Source: CAYLNM01 sp964385045 (GTDB taxonomy: Bacteria > Planctomycetota > Phycisphaerae > Phycisphaerales > SM1A02). From it: DNA of 6,807 nt. The position numbers and the translations under genes were made by a program. The stretch spans positions 1 through 6,807 of the forward strand of contig CAYLNM010000197.1 of NCBI GenBank assembly GCA_964385045.1. The letters run 5' to 3'. A model generated the notes under the pieces. That model had not been told where the DNA came from. It made no database searches and saw only the letters and a list, made by a program, of their open reading frames with translations. Positions 1 through 5,645 of this stretch are shown piece after piece (the stretch's first letter is position 1; each line of letters begins with the position of its first letter).

Positions 1-190
1 GGGCGCCGAGCCGGGGGCAGGGCGGGGCCGGGCCGTGGCCACGGCGCGGGGGCGCGCCTCGGAACGCGGCGGCGCCCGCTGCCCCGGCCGGCCCACCGCG
101 GCAGGGCCACCGCCCGTCGACCCGGCCGGTCCACGCCCGGTGGCCCGTCCCGCGCTCGCCGCCGGCCCCGGGGAGTCACCCGCCGCCGGG
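1..190. other. Non-coding stretch downstream of the POT transporter
   Basis: This stretch follows the stop codon of the minus-strand transporter gene and I see no credible gene in it. The open frame crossing it on the plus strand is an Arg/Pro/Gly-rich antisense shadow of the transporter. It holds a four-run G tract (13-32), a 14-bp perfect palindrome centred at 38/39 (32-45) and a 9-bp inverted repeat (104-112 with 138-146). No promoter or RNA gene is recognisable. Confidence 0.6.
104..146 (-). terminator. Possible hairpin terminator of the POT transporter gene
   Basis: GGGCCACCG at 104-112 pairs perfectly with CGGTGGCCC at 138-146. The 25-base loop contains the self-complementary CCGGCCGG (122-129). 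It lies about 45 bases past the transporter stop codon on the minus strand. No T tract follows, so this would be a U-less structure, or one that helps Rho-dependent termination or blocks 3' decay. Short GC stems arise easily by chance at this composition, so the call is tentative. Confidence 0.35.
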
Positions 191-1786
191 TCAGCGGTTG
201 CCGACCGCCTCCGCGTCGGCCTCGGCCTCGAGCGCCGCCCCCTCGACGTCCTCGCGGCCCTGGATGTAGGTGCGTCCCTTGTAGAAGCGGGCGAACACCG
301 CGAACGCGGCCGCCGTCACCACCATGATCCCGCTGAAGAACCAGTAGTAGTCGTCGCCCTGCAGCCACACGGTGCCGTCGTCCCGCTGGATCACGACGTT
401 GACGAGGGCCGTGAACAGGTTCCCGAGCGTGATGCCGAGGAAGAACACCGCCATGACGAACGACTTGATCTTCTTCGGGGCCTGGGTGTACGCGAACTCG
501 AGGGCGGTGATCGAGACCATCACCTCGGCCGCGGTCAGGACGAGGTAGGCCAGGAACTGCCACCCGATGTTGGGCATGTGGCCGAGGGCGGCCACCAGGT
601 CGGCCCGCGTCGCGTCGGCCGCGGCCTCGTCGCCCGCCGCCTGCAGCGACTGAACCGTCTCGTTGACCGCCCCGATCGCCGCCCGCAGGCTCATGTCGGG
701 ACGCACCAGCTCCGGGAACGCCACCACGAGGTTCGAGACCGCCTCCGGCGCGCCGGCCGCGATCCCGAGCTCGATGAACGCCGAGACGCTGAAGGCCAGG
801 GCGGTCACGAAGAGCCCGATGCCGATCCTCCGCAGCGGCGTCATCCTCCAGACCCGGTCGATGGCCGGGTAGACGACGTACGTGAAGACCGGGATCAGGA
901 TCAGGATCAGCAGCGGGTTCACCGCCTGCACCTGCGACTCGTACCACACCGTCCCGAGGAGCTCGCGGTCCATCGACTTGGCCTGCAGGACCCAGGCGGA
1001 GCCGGTCTGGTCGAAGATCGCCCAGAACATCGGGATGAAGATCAGGAAGATCGGGGCGAGGTTGATCAGGGCCCGGCGCCCGTCGGGACCGAAGGTCTCC
1101 CTGACGAATGCCTCCTTGCCGCTCGGCTGGATGTGCACGAAGCGGTTGCGACCGAGCCAGAACACGAACGTGGCCAGCAGCATCAGCACGCCGGGGAGGC
1201 CGAAGGCGATCGACGGACCGTGCTCCTCGAGCAGGTACGGCGTGAGCAGCGTGCTCGCCATCGCCCCGACGTTGATCGAGAAGTAGAACCAGCTGAAGAC
1301 CTTGGAGATCAGGTGCTGGTTCCGGGAGCCGAACTGGTCGCCCACGTGGGCCGAGACGCACGGCTTGATCCCGCCCGAGCCGAGGGCGATGAGGCCGAGC
1401 CCGACGAAGAGCCAGTGCTTCGGATCCAGCAGCGCCGCCCCCGCGCCGGTGTCGCCGAGGGCGAGGCAGCCGTGGCCGAGGCAGTAGGCCAGCGACAGGA
1501 TGATGATGGTGCGGTACTTGCCCCAGATGATGTCGCTGAGCAGGGCCCCGAGCAGCGGGAAGAAGTACGCGGCGGCGGTGAAGAGGTGGTAGACCGCCTT
1601 CGCGTCCTCGTCGCTCATCGGCGCCGGCTCGCCCGCGGCGTTCTGCAGGTGCCGCGTCATGTAGACGACGAGGATCGCCTTCATGCCGTAGAACGAGAAG
1701 CGCTCGGCGAGCTCGTTCCCGATGATGTACGGGACGCCGCGCGGCATCCCCCGGGTGTCGTCGGGAAGGGTGCGGTAGCGGCTCAT
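191..1786 (-). CDS. POT/PTR2-family proton-dependent oligopeptide transporter (MFS)
   Basis: This is a 531-residue inner-membrane proton:oligopeptide symporter of the major facilitator superfamily, expected to import di- and tripeptides. The family proton-coupling motif ExxERFxFYG is present (E25, E28, R29, F30, Y33, G34). The first PTR2 signature is GALLSDIIWGKYRT (80-93) and the second is FSWFYFSINVG (164-174). A conserved ALEFAYTQAP segment (428-437) lies at the end of a late helix. About twelve hydrophobic segments can be seen. A polar, Ala-rich loop of about 60 residues (343-405) precedes the helix containing E421, and the C-terminus is an acidic tail. I chose the ATG at 1786 because MSRYRT followed by MPRGVPYIIGNE is the usual N-terminus in planctomycete-type homologues. 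GGAG lies 11 bases upstream, and the frame before it reads as non-coding Arg/Gly/Ala. The gene appears monocistronic. Substrate specificity cannot be read from the sequence; nitrate or amino-acid transport also occurs in this family. Confidence 0.93.
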   Translation of the reverse strand: MSRYRTLPDDTRGMPRGVPYIIGNELAERFSFYGMKAILVVYMTRHLQNAAGEPAPMSDEDAKAVYHLFTAAAYFFPLLGALLSDIIWGKYRTIIILSLAYCLGHGCLALGDTGAGAALLDPKHWLFVGLGLIALGSGGIKPCVSAHVGDQFGSRNQHLISKVFSWFYFSINVGAMASTLLTPYLLEEHGPSIAFGLPGVLMLLATFVFWLGRNRFVHIQPSGKEAFVRETFGPDGRRALINLAPIFLIFIPMFWAIFDQTGSAWVLQAKSMDRELLGTVWYESQVQAVNPLLILILIPVFTYVVYPAIDRVWRMTPLRRIGIGLFVTALAFSVSAFIELGIAAGAPEAVSNLVVAFPELVRPDMSLRAAIGAVNETVQSLQAAGDEAAADATRADLVAALGHMPNIGWQFLAYLVLTAAEVMVSITALEFAYTQAPKKIKSFVMAVFFLGITLGNLFTALVNVVIQRDDGTVWLQGDDYYWFFSGIMVVTAAAFAVFARFYKGRTYIQGREDVEGAALEAEADAEAVGNR

Positions 1787-1797
1787 CGCGTTGGGGG

Positions 1798-1801
1798 CTC
1801 C
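1798..1801 (-). promoter_or_regulatory. Ribosome binding site of the POT transporter
   Basis: On the minus strand, CCGGAG ends 11 bases before the ATG at 1786. GGAG is a good anti-SD match, but the spacing is longer than the 7 bases seen at lat and at the DUF1579 gene. Together with the conserved N-terminus it supports the chosen start. Confidence 0.45.
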
Positions 1802-1850
1802 GGCGTCTCGGGGGATCGCGCCCGCTCCCCCCGCGCCGGCGCGAGCCCGC

Positions 1851-1888
1851 ACGATACGACCGGCCAGCCGGATGCGGAAGCCGCATCC
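1851..1888 (-). promoter_or_regulatory. Putative promoter and operator-like dyad of the POT transporter
   Basis: Read on the minus strand, GGATGCGG-CTT-CCGCATCC (1888 to 1870) is a perfect 8-bp inverted repeat with a 3-base centre. Thirteen bases further downstream is TATCGT (1856 to 1851), a plausible -10 hexamer about 65 bases before the transporter ATG. The position where a -35 hexamer would sit falls inside the dyad and matches TTGACA poorly. A repressor or activator binding there could control transporter expression. The dyad could also form an 8-bp hairpin in RNA, but it would lie upstream of the transcript start. This is inference from symmetry and position only. Confidence 0.35.
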
Positions 1889-1925
1889 CGTGACCGAGCC
1901 ACGCGCCGACGGGACACCTGACGAC

Positions 1926-1960
1926 ACCGCGGCCCCCCGCTGGAGACGGGGGGCCGCGGT
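1926..1960 (-). terminator. Strong GC hairpin, distal terminator of lat
   Basis: ACCGCGGCCCCCCG (1926-1939) pairs perfectly over 14 bp with CGGGGGGCCGCGGT (1947-1960) around a 7-base loop. It lies 67 bases past the lat stop on the minus strand and beyond a first hairpin. No T tract follows on either strand. The length and perfection of the stem are well above background. It probably ends the lat transcript, or protects its 3' end, and insulates the transporter gene. Confidence 0.6.
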
Positions 1961-1980
1961 CGGTGGTCGTGGGAGCCGAT

Positions 1981-2006
1981 CCGGCGCCGGGGCCCGACGG
2001 CGCCGG
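1981..2006 (-). terminator. GC hairpin, proximal terminator of lat
   Basis: CCGGCGCCG (1981-1989) pairs with CGGCGCCGG (1998-2006) over 9 bp with an 8-base loop. It starts 21 bases after the lat stop codon on the minus strand. No T tract follows. With the hairpin at 1926-1960 it makes a tandem pair spaced 20 bases apart. Confidence 0.45.
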
Positions 2007-2027
2007 GCCCGGCGGGATCCCCCCGGA

Positions 2028-3395
2028 TCAGGCCGGAGCGGCGGCGGCCGCGGCCGGGGTCGCGGTGGCGGTCCGCTCGAGCAGGAGGTCGGCCTCCTCG
2101 CTCGTGGCGGTCAGCGGGAGGCGGAAGCGGACCGAGTGCGTGCCGCAGGGCAGGGCGAGCACCTTCTGGCGGTGCAGCGACCGCACCATCTCGTCGCGGG
2201 CCTTGGGATCCTCGAAGCTGAAGGCGACGAGCGAGCCGACGCCGCGGACGTTGTGGAACGCCCCGGTCTCCCTCGCGATCGCCCGGAGGCCGGCGACGAC
2301 CTGCTCGCCCCGCTCGAGGGTGTTCCGCTCGAGCCCGTCCTCCTTGATGATCTCGATGAATCGGCGGCTGCGGACCATGTCCACGAGGTTGCCGCCCCAG
2401 GTCGAGTTGATGCGGCTCGAGCGCCGGAAGACGTGCTCGTCCACCTCGTCGAGGCGGGTGCCGGCGTACACGCCGCAGACCTGGCTCTTCTTGCCGAACG
2501 CGCAGACGTCCGGGGCCACCCCGTGGTGCTGCCACATCCACGGCTTGCCCGAGCCGAAGAAGCCGGCCTGCACCTCGTCGAAGATGAGCAGGCACTCGTG
2601 CTCGTCGCAGATGTCGCGGAGCTTCTGCAGGAACTCGGGCCGGAAGTGGTTGTCGCCGCCCTCGCCCTGCATCGTCTCGATGAGGATGCCGGCGACCGAC
2701 CCGTGCCCCTCGGGGGTGCGGCCGTGCGGGCAGCGGGTGAAGAACGACTCGATCTCGGCGATCGCCCGGGCCTCCTCGGCCTCGATGTCGTTGGCGACGT
2801 TGCCGTCGTGGTCGAAGACGCAGGCCGGGTTGTGGACCCGGGGCCAGTGGAACTTCGGGAACAGACCGACCTTGTCCGGCAGCGTGTTCGTCACGCTCAT
2901 CGTGTAGCCGGTGCGGCCGTGGAACGCCTGGTCGAAGTGCAGGATCGAGAGGTCGTTGACGTCGTCGTGGAAGCTGGTGCGACCGAGCTTGCGCGCCTTC
3001 CAGTCGAAGGCCGCCTTCATCGCGTTCTCGACCGCGAGGCCGCCGCCGGCGATCCAGAAGTGGTACGGGAACCCCTCGGGGGTGACGTGCTCGCCGAAGG
3101 CCTCCACGAAGCGGGCCATCTCGGCCGTGTAGAGGTCGCTGTTCGACGGGTTGTTGTACGCCGCCGCGAGCAGCTCGTGGCTGAAGGTCTCGTCCCGCAC
3201 GATCTTGGGGTGGTTGTAGCCGAGCGGCCACGAGGCGAAGCAGGTGAAGGCGTCGAGGTACTCCTCGCCCGAGGCCGCGTCGTGCACCCACGCGCCGTGG
3301 GACTTCTCGAGGTCGAGGACCATGTCGTAGCCGTCGACGAGCTGGTGCTTGCGCAGGGTCTCGTGGACGTGCTTCGGATCGATGGGCTGGATCAC
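2028..3395 (-). CDS. lat: L-lysine 6-transaminase (lysine epsilon-aminotransferase)
   Basis: This is a 455-residue cytosolic PLP-dependent class III aminotransferase. The family moves the epsilon-amino group of L-lysine to 2-oxoglutarate, giving glutamate and 2-aminoadipate 6-semialdehyde, which cyclises to piperideine-6-carboxylate. The whole length resembles the actinobacterial Lat family. Key parts are LGYNHPKI (58-65), FWIAGGGLAVENAMK (113-127) for cofactor phosphate contacts, and QGEGGDNHF (243-251), whose Glu matches the substrate-switch glutamate of the family. IFDEVQAGF (271-279) carries Asp273, which holds the pyridine nitrogen. FGKKSQVCG (300-308) contains the Schiff-base lysine, K302 or K303. 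NSTWGGN (330-336) follows. The C-terminus ends in a low-complexity Thr/Ala tail (about 442-455). The start is a GTG at 3395 with GGAG 7 bases upstream. Length is normal. No piperideine-6-carboxylate dehydrogenase gene is adjacent, so the role (lysine catabolism or precursor supply) is open. Confidence 0.95.
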   Translation of the reverse strand: MIQPIDPKHVHETLRKHQLVDGYDMVLDLEKSHGAWVHDAASGEEYLDAFTCFASWPLGYNHPKIVRDETFSHELLAAAYNNPSNSDLYTAEMARFVEAFGEHVTPEGFPYHFWIAGGGLAVENAMKAAFDWKARKLGRTSFHDDVNDLSILHFDQAFHGRTGYTMSVTNTLPDKVGLFPKFHWPRVHNPACVFDHDGNVANDIEAEEARAIAEIESFFTRCPHGRTPEGHGSVAGILIETMQGEGGDNHFRPEFLQKLRDICDEHECLLIFDEVQAGFFGSGKPWMWQHHGVAPDVCAFGKKSQVCGVYAGTRLDEVDEHVFRRSSRINSTWGGNLVDMVRSRRFIEIIKEDGLERNTLERGEQVVAGLRAIARETGAFHNVRGVGSLVAFSFEDPKARDEMVRSLHRQKVLALPCGTHSVRFRLPLTATSEEADLLLERTATATPAAAAAAPA

Positions 3396-3409
3396 GGCGG
3401 GACTCCGGA
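3396..3409 (-). promoter_or_regulatory. Shine-Dalgarno region deciding the GTG start of lat
   Basis: On the minus strand TCCGGAGTCCCGCC directly precedes the GTG at 3395, with GGAG 7 bases away. The spacing is ideal and fixes the start on a GTG. Nearly the same string precedes the DUF1579 gene (TCCGGAGTCACGCC before its ATG). Confidence 0.7.
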
Positions 3410-3905
3410 CGATTCGGGCTCGCGTCGAGCCGGGAGGTTCGAGGACGGACCGGCGCGGACGCGACCGGAGGACGGGGCGACGGGCCCGCCGGGCGGCGTG
3501 GGCCGCGGCGGGGCCCCCTCGGCGTGGACGCAGGAACGTCCGCCGCTCCGCGGGCCGCCGCGAACCGGCGACCTCGCATCGGCCGCCGGCGGGGGCCGGA
3601 CGACCGGAAGCGGACCCAGGGGGTCCCGTCGGGATGATGAGCGGGGCGGACAGGCCGCAGCACCCGCGGACCCCGCATGGTAGCCGAGGCCCGGGGGGCT
3701 CGTCGCCCCGCGGGAGGCCCGCCCGCGGCGCTCCCCTGCCGCTCCCGTTCCCGGCGCGTCCGTGCCCTCGGCCGCCCGGCCCCGCACCCCCGCGCCCCCC
3801 CGGCCGTGCCCCGCGCCACGTCCGGGAACGCCCCGCCGCGGGCCGAGACCGCCGGAACCTGCCGCTCGCGAGGGGGATGCGGGCAGCCGGGCCCTCCCCC
3901 GCCCG

Positions 3906-3911
3906 TATGAT
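3906..3911 (+). promoter_or_regulatory. -10-like box giving a probably leaderless gspE-like mRNA
   Basis: TATGAT is a five-of-six match to TATAAT in a region almost free of A and T. It ends 8 bases before the ATG at 3920, so a start site 6-8 bases downstream would fall at or next to the A of the ATG. No Shine-Dalgarno sequence is present between the box and the ATG. A -35 hexamer resembling TTGACA is not visible 16-18 bases upstream (the bases there are GGGCAGCC-like), which weakens the call. Confidence 0.5.
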
Positions 3912-3919
3912 CGAGCCTC

Positions 3920-5584
3920 ATGGGCATCGGCACGGTCCTGCTGGAACGCGGCCTGGTCGGCGAGGACGAGCTCCGCGCGGCGATCGAGGAACAGTCCCGG
4001 ACGGGGGAGCGCCTCGACCACGTGCTCGTGCGCCTCGGCCACGTGAGCGCGACCCAGGTCCTCGAGGCCATCGGCCACCAGTTCGCGATGCCGATCGTCG
4101 ACCTCGACGCGGTCGAGGTGAAGCCCGAGGTGCTGCGGGCCCTGCCCGCCCGGCTGGTCTTCAAGCAGCGCTGCGTGCCGCTGGAGGAGCGGAACGGCAC
4201 CCTCCGCGTGGCCACCAGCGACCCCTTCGAGCTCACCGCCTTCGACGAGCTCAAGCTCCTCACCGGCAAGTCGATCGACCTCGTCCTCGCCGACGAGCAG
4301 GACATCCGCAAGTTCATCCGCCAGCACTACGGCGTGGCCGGCGACACCCTCGACGAGCTGTCGGACGGGGCCGAGCCCGAGGTCGCGATCGAGGCGGCCG
4401 ACGACCCGGCCGCGGCGGCGGAGGAGGCGAGCGTCGTCAAGCTCGTCAACGACCTGCTGCTCGAGGCGGTGCGGGAGCGGGCCACCGACATCCACTTCGA
4501 GCCGTACGAGGATCGCCTCGTCATCCGCTACCGCGTGGACGGCGTCCTCGCCCAGGCCGGCGTCCCCACCACCGTCAACCGCTTCCGCCACGCGATCGTC
4601 AGTCGCCTGAAGATCATGGCGAACCTGAACATCGCCGAGAAGCGGACGCCGCAGGACGGCCGCATCTCCCTGCGGCTGGACAAGGCCGAGTACGACCTCC
4701 GCGTCTCGGTCATCCCGATGCTCTACGGCGAGGGCGTGGTGCTCCGCGTGCTCAACAAGAGCGCGGTGATGATGACGCTGGACGACCTGGGCATGGATCC
4801 CGGACTCCTCGGGACCTGGGACGACCTCATCGCCCGCCCGCACGGGATCCTGCTCGTCACCGGCCCCACCGGCTCCGGCAAGTCGACCACGCTCTACGCC
4901 TCGCTCGCCCGGATCATCGACGACGAGACCAAGGCGATCACGGTCGAGGACCCCGTCGAGTACGACGTGGGCGGCGTGAACCAGATCCAGGTGAACCGGC
5001 AGGTCGGCCTCGACTTCGCCGCCGGCCTGCGGGCGATCCTCCGCCACGACCCCGACGTCATCATGATCGGCGAGATCCGCGACCTCGAGACCGCGGTGGC
5101 GGCGGTGCAGGCCTCGCTGACCGGCCACCTCGTCTTCTCGACGCTGCACACCAACGACGCCGCCGGCGCCGCCCCCCGCCTGCTCGACATGGGGGTGGAG
5201 CCGTTCCTCGTGGCGAGCTCGGTCGAGGGCGTGATCGCCCAGCGGCTCGTGCGGACGGTCTGCCCCGAGTGCGGCCGCGAGGCCCGGCCGGACGAGGTGC
5301 ACCTGCCCGACGACTTCGGCCCCGCCGAGGGGGCCCGGCTGCGACGCGGCGACGGATGCCGCCGCTGCCGCGCGACGGGATACCTCGGCCGCATCGGCAT
5401 CTACGAGCTCATGGCGATGAGCGAGCCGATCCGCGAGATGGTGATGGAGCGGGCCAACGCCCGCCGCCTCGCCGACCACGCGGTGCGGGCCGACGGCATG
5501 GTGACGCTCAAGCAGGCCGGCTACGAGAAGGTGCGGGCCGGGCGGACCACGGTCGAGGAGATCCTGCGGGTCGCGCGGGCCTGA
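3920..5584 (+). CDS. gspE: GspE/PilB-family secretion or type IV pilus assembly ATPase
   Basis: This 554-residue cytoplasmic hexameric ATPase should drive pilus or pseudopilus assembly in a type II secretion or type IV pilus machine. The N-terminal MshEN (T2SSE_N) domain spans about 1-140 and begins with two tandem 24-residue motifs (2-25, 31-54). An Ala/Glu/Asp-rich linker (about 148-170) leads to the N2 domain, with ATDIHFEP (188-195) and RYRVDGVL (203-210). The motor domain has Walker A GPTGSGKST (315-323, K321), the Asp box VEDPVEY (342-348), Walker B around IMIGEIRD (381-388, E385) and the His box TGHLVFSTLHTNDA (401-414). A zinc-type pair C448xxC451 and C480xxC483 follows, as in GspE and PilB. 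Length is normal. The start is firm: an in-frame TGA at 3908-3910 rules out an upstream start. No gspF, secretin or pilin gene is adjacent and the gene is followed by a hairpin, so it appears solitary. GspE versus PilB cannot be decided from sequence alone. Confidence 0.95.
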   Translation: MGIGTVLLERGLVGEDELRAAIEEQSRTGERLDHVLVRLGHVSATQVLEAIGHQFAMPIVDLDAVEVKPEVLRALPARLVFKQRCVPLEERNGTLRVATSDPFELTAFDELKLLTGKSIDLVLADEQDIRKFIRQHYGVAGDTLDELSDGAEPEVAIEAADDPAAAAEEASVVKLVNDLLLEAVRERATDIHFEPYEDRLVIRYRVDGVLAQAGVPTTVNRFRHAIVSRLKIMANLNIAEKRTPQDGRISLRLDKAEYDLRVSVIPMLYGEGVVLRVLNKSAVMMTLDDLGMDPGLLGTWDDLIARPHGILLVTGPTGSGKSTTLYASLARIIDDETKAITVEDPVEYDVGGVNQIQVNRQVGLDFAAGLRAILRHDPDVIMIGEIRDLETAVAAVQASLTGHLVFSTLHTNDAAGAAPRLLDMGVEPFLVASSVEGVIAQRLVRTVCPECGREARPDEVHLPDDFGPAEGARLRRGDGCRRCRATGYLGRIGIYELMAMSEPIREMVMERANARRLADHAVRADGMVTLKQAGYEKVRAGRTTVEEILRVARA

Positions 5585-5591
5585 GGGATCG

Positions 5592-5633
5592 CCGGCCGCC
5601 GATGGGGCGGTCGGACGCCCGGCGCCGCGACCG
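5592..5633. terminator. Hairpins in the convergent gap after the gspE-like gene
   Basis: CCGGCCGCC (5592-5600) pairs with GGCGGTCGG (5606-5614) with one G-U pair and a 5-base loop, starting 8 bases after the ATPase stop on the plus strand. An alternative perfect 6-bp stem joins CGGTCG (5608-5613) to CGACCG (5628-5633) and would work on either strand. The two are mutually exclusive. Neither has a T tract. With only 61 bp between two converging genes, a shared bidirectional terminator is the simplest reading. Confidence 0.45.
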
Positions 5634-5645
5634 GTCCGCGCCGGC

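Larger units (their letters stand above)
1787..2027. other. Intergenic region between lat and the POT transporter
   Basis: This gap separates two genes on the same (minus) strand. Its lat-proximal half (1926-2006) holds two strong GC hairpins in tandem. Its transporter-proximal half holds an 8-bp inverted repeat (1870-1888) and a -10-like hexamer TATCGT on the minus strand (1856 to 1851). This arrangement suggests that lat transcription stops here and the transporter has its own promoter. The upstream open frame leading into the transporter (to 1927) shows no family similarity. Confidence 0.55.
3396..3919. other. Divergent intergenic region between lat and the gspE-like gene
   Basis: At 524 bp this is the longest gene-free stretch in the window and lies between two divergent starts. 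Frames that stay open here are Arg/Pro/Gly-rich on both strands and match nothing, so I read it as non-coding. It holds two four-run G-quadruplex motifs, one on the plus strand (3474-3502) and one on the minus strand (3775-3801). The second lies inside a 9-bp inverted repeat (3746-3754 with 3822-3830). Small hairpins occur at 3612-3626 and 3690-3714. A -10-like box for the plus-strand gene is at 3906-3911. No clear lat promoter hexamers were found. Confidence 0.6.

Noticed and set aside
35..1921. Plus-strand open frame of 628 codons opposite the transporter
   Set aside because: Its translation is rich in Arg, Glu, Asp, His and Val with no recognisable domain, which is what the antisense of a high-GC gene gives. 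The opposite strand has a clear POT protein with family signatures.
1787..1927. 47-residue N-terminal extension of the POT transporter
   Set aside because: The extension is Arg/Gly/Ala-rich, has no similarity to the family, and crosses the dyad and -10-like hexamer. The ATG at 1786 gives the normal N-terminus and has a GGAG upstream.
3875..3882. GGATGCGG near the ATPase promoter, identical to one arm of the transporter dyad
   Set aside because: Only a single half-site is present, with no inverted partner. A GC-rich 8-mer is expected to recur by chance about once in a window of this size and composition, so a shared regulator is not supported.
3677..3910. Possible 77-codon upstream gene in the same frame as the ATPase
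   Set aside because: It ends at the TGA inside the -10-like box, has an Arg/Pro/Ala composition, no Shine-Dalgarno sequence and crosses the G-quadruplex region. It looks non-coding and cannot be a lost N-terminus, because the MshEN domain already starts at residue 2 of the ATPase.
1783..4317. Minus-strand open frame of 844 codons across lat, the intergenic region and the ATPase start
   Set aside because: It lies in a different frame from lat, is full of Arg and Pro, and covers genes on both strands. It is a product of G+C bias.
3392..5479. Minus-strand open frame of 695 codons opposite the ATPase
   Set aside because: Asp/His/Val/Arg/Gly-rich low-information translation, antisense to a confident gene.
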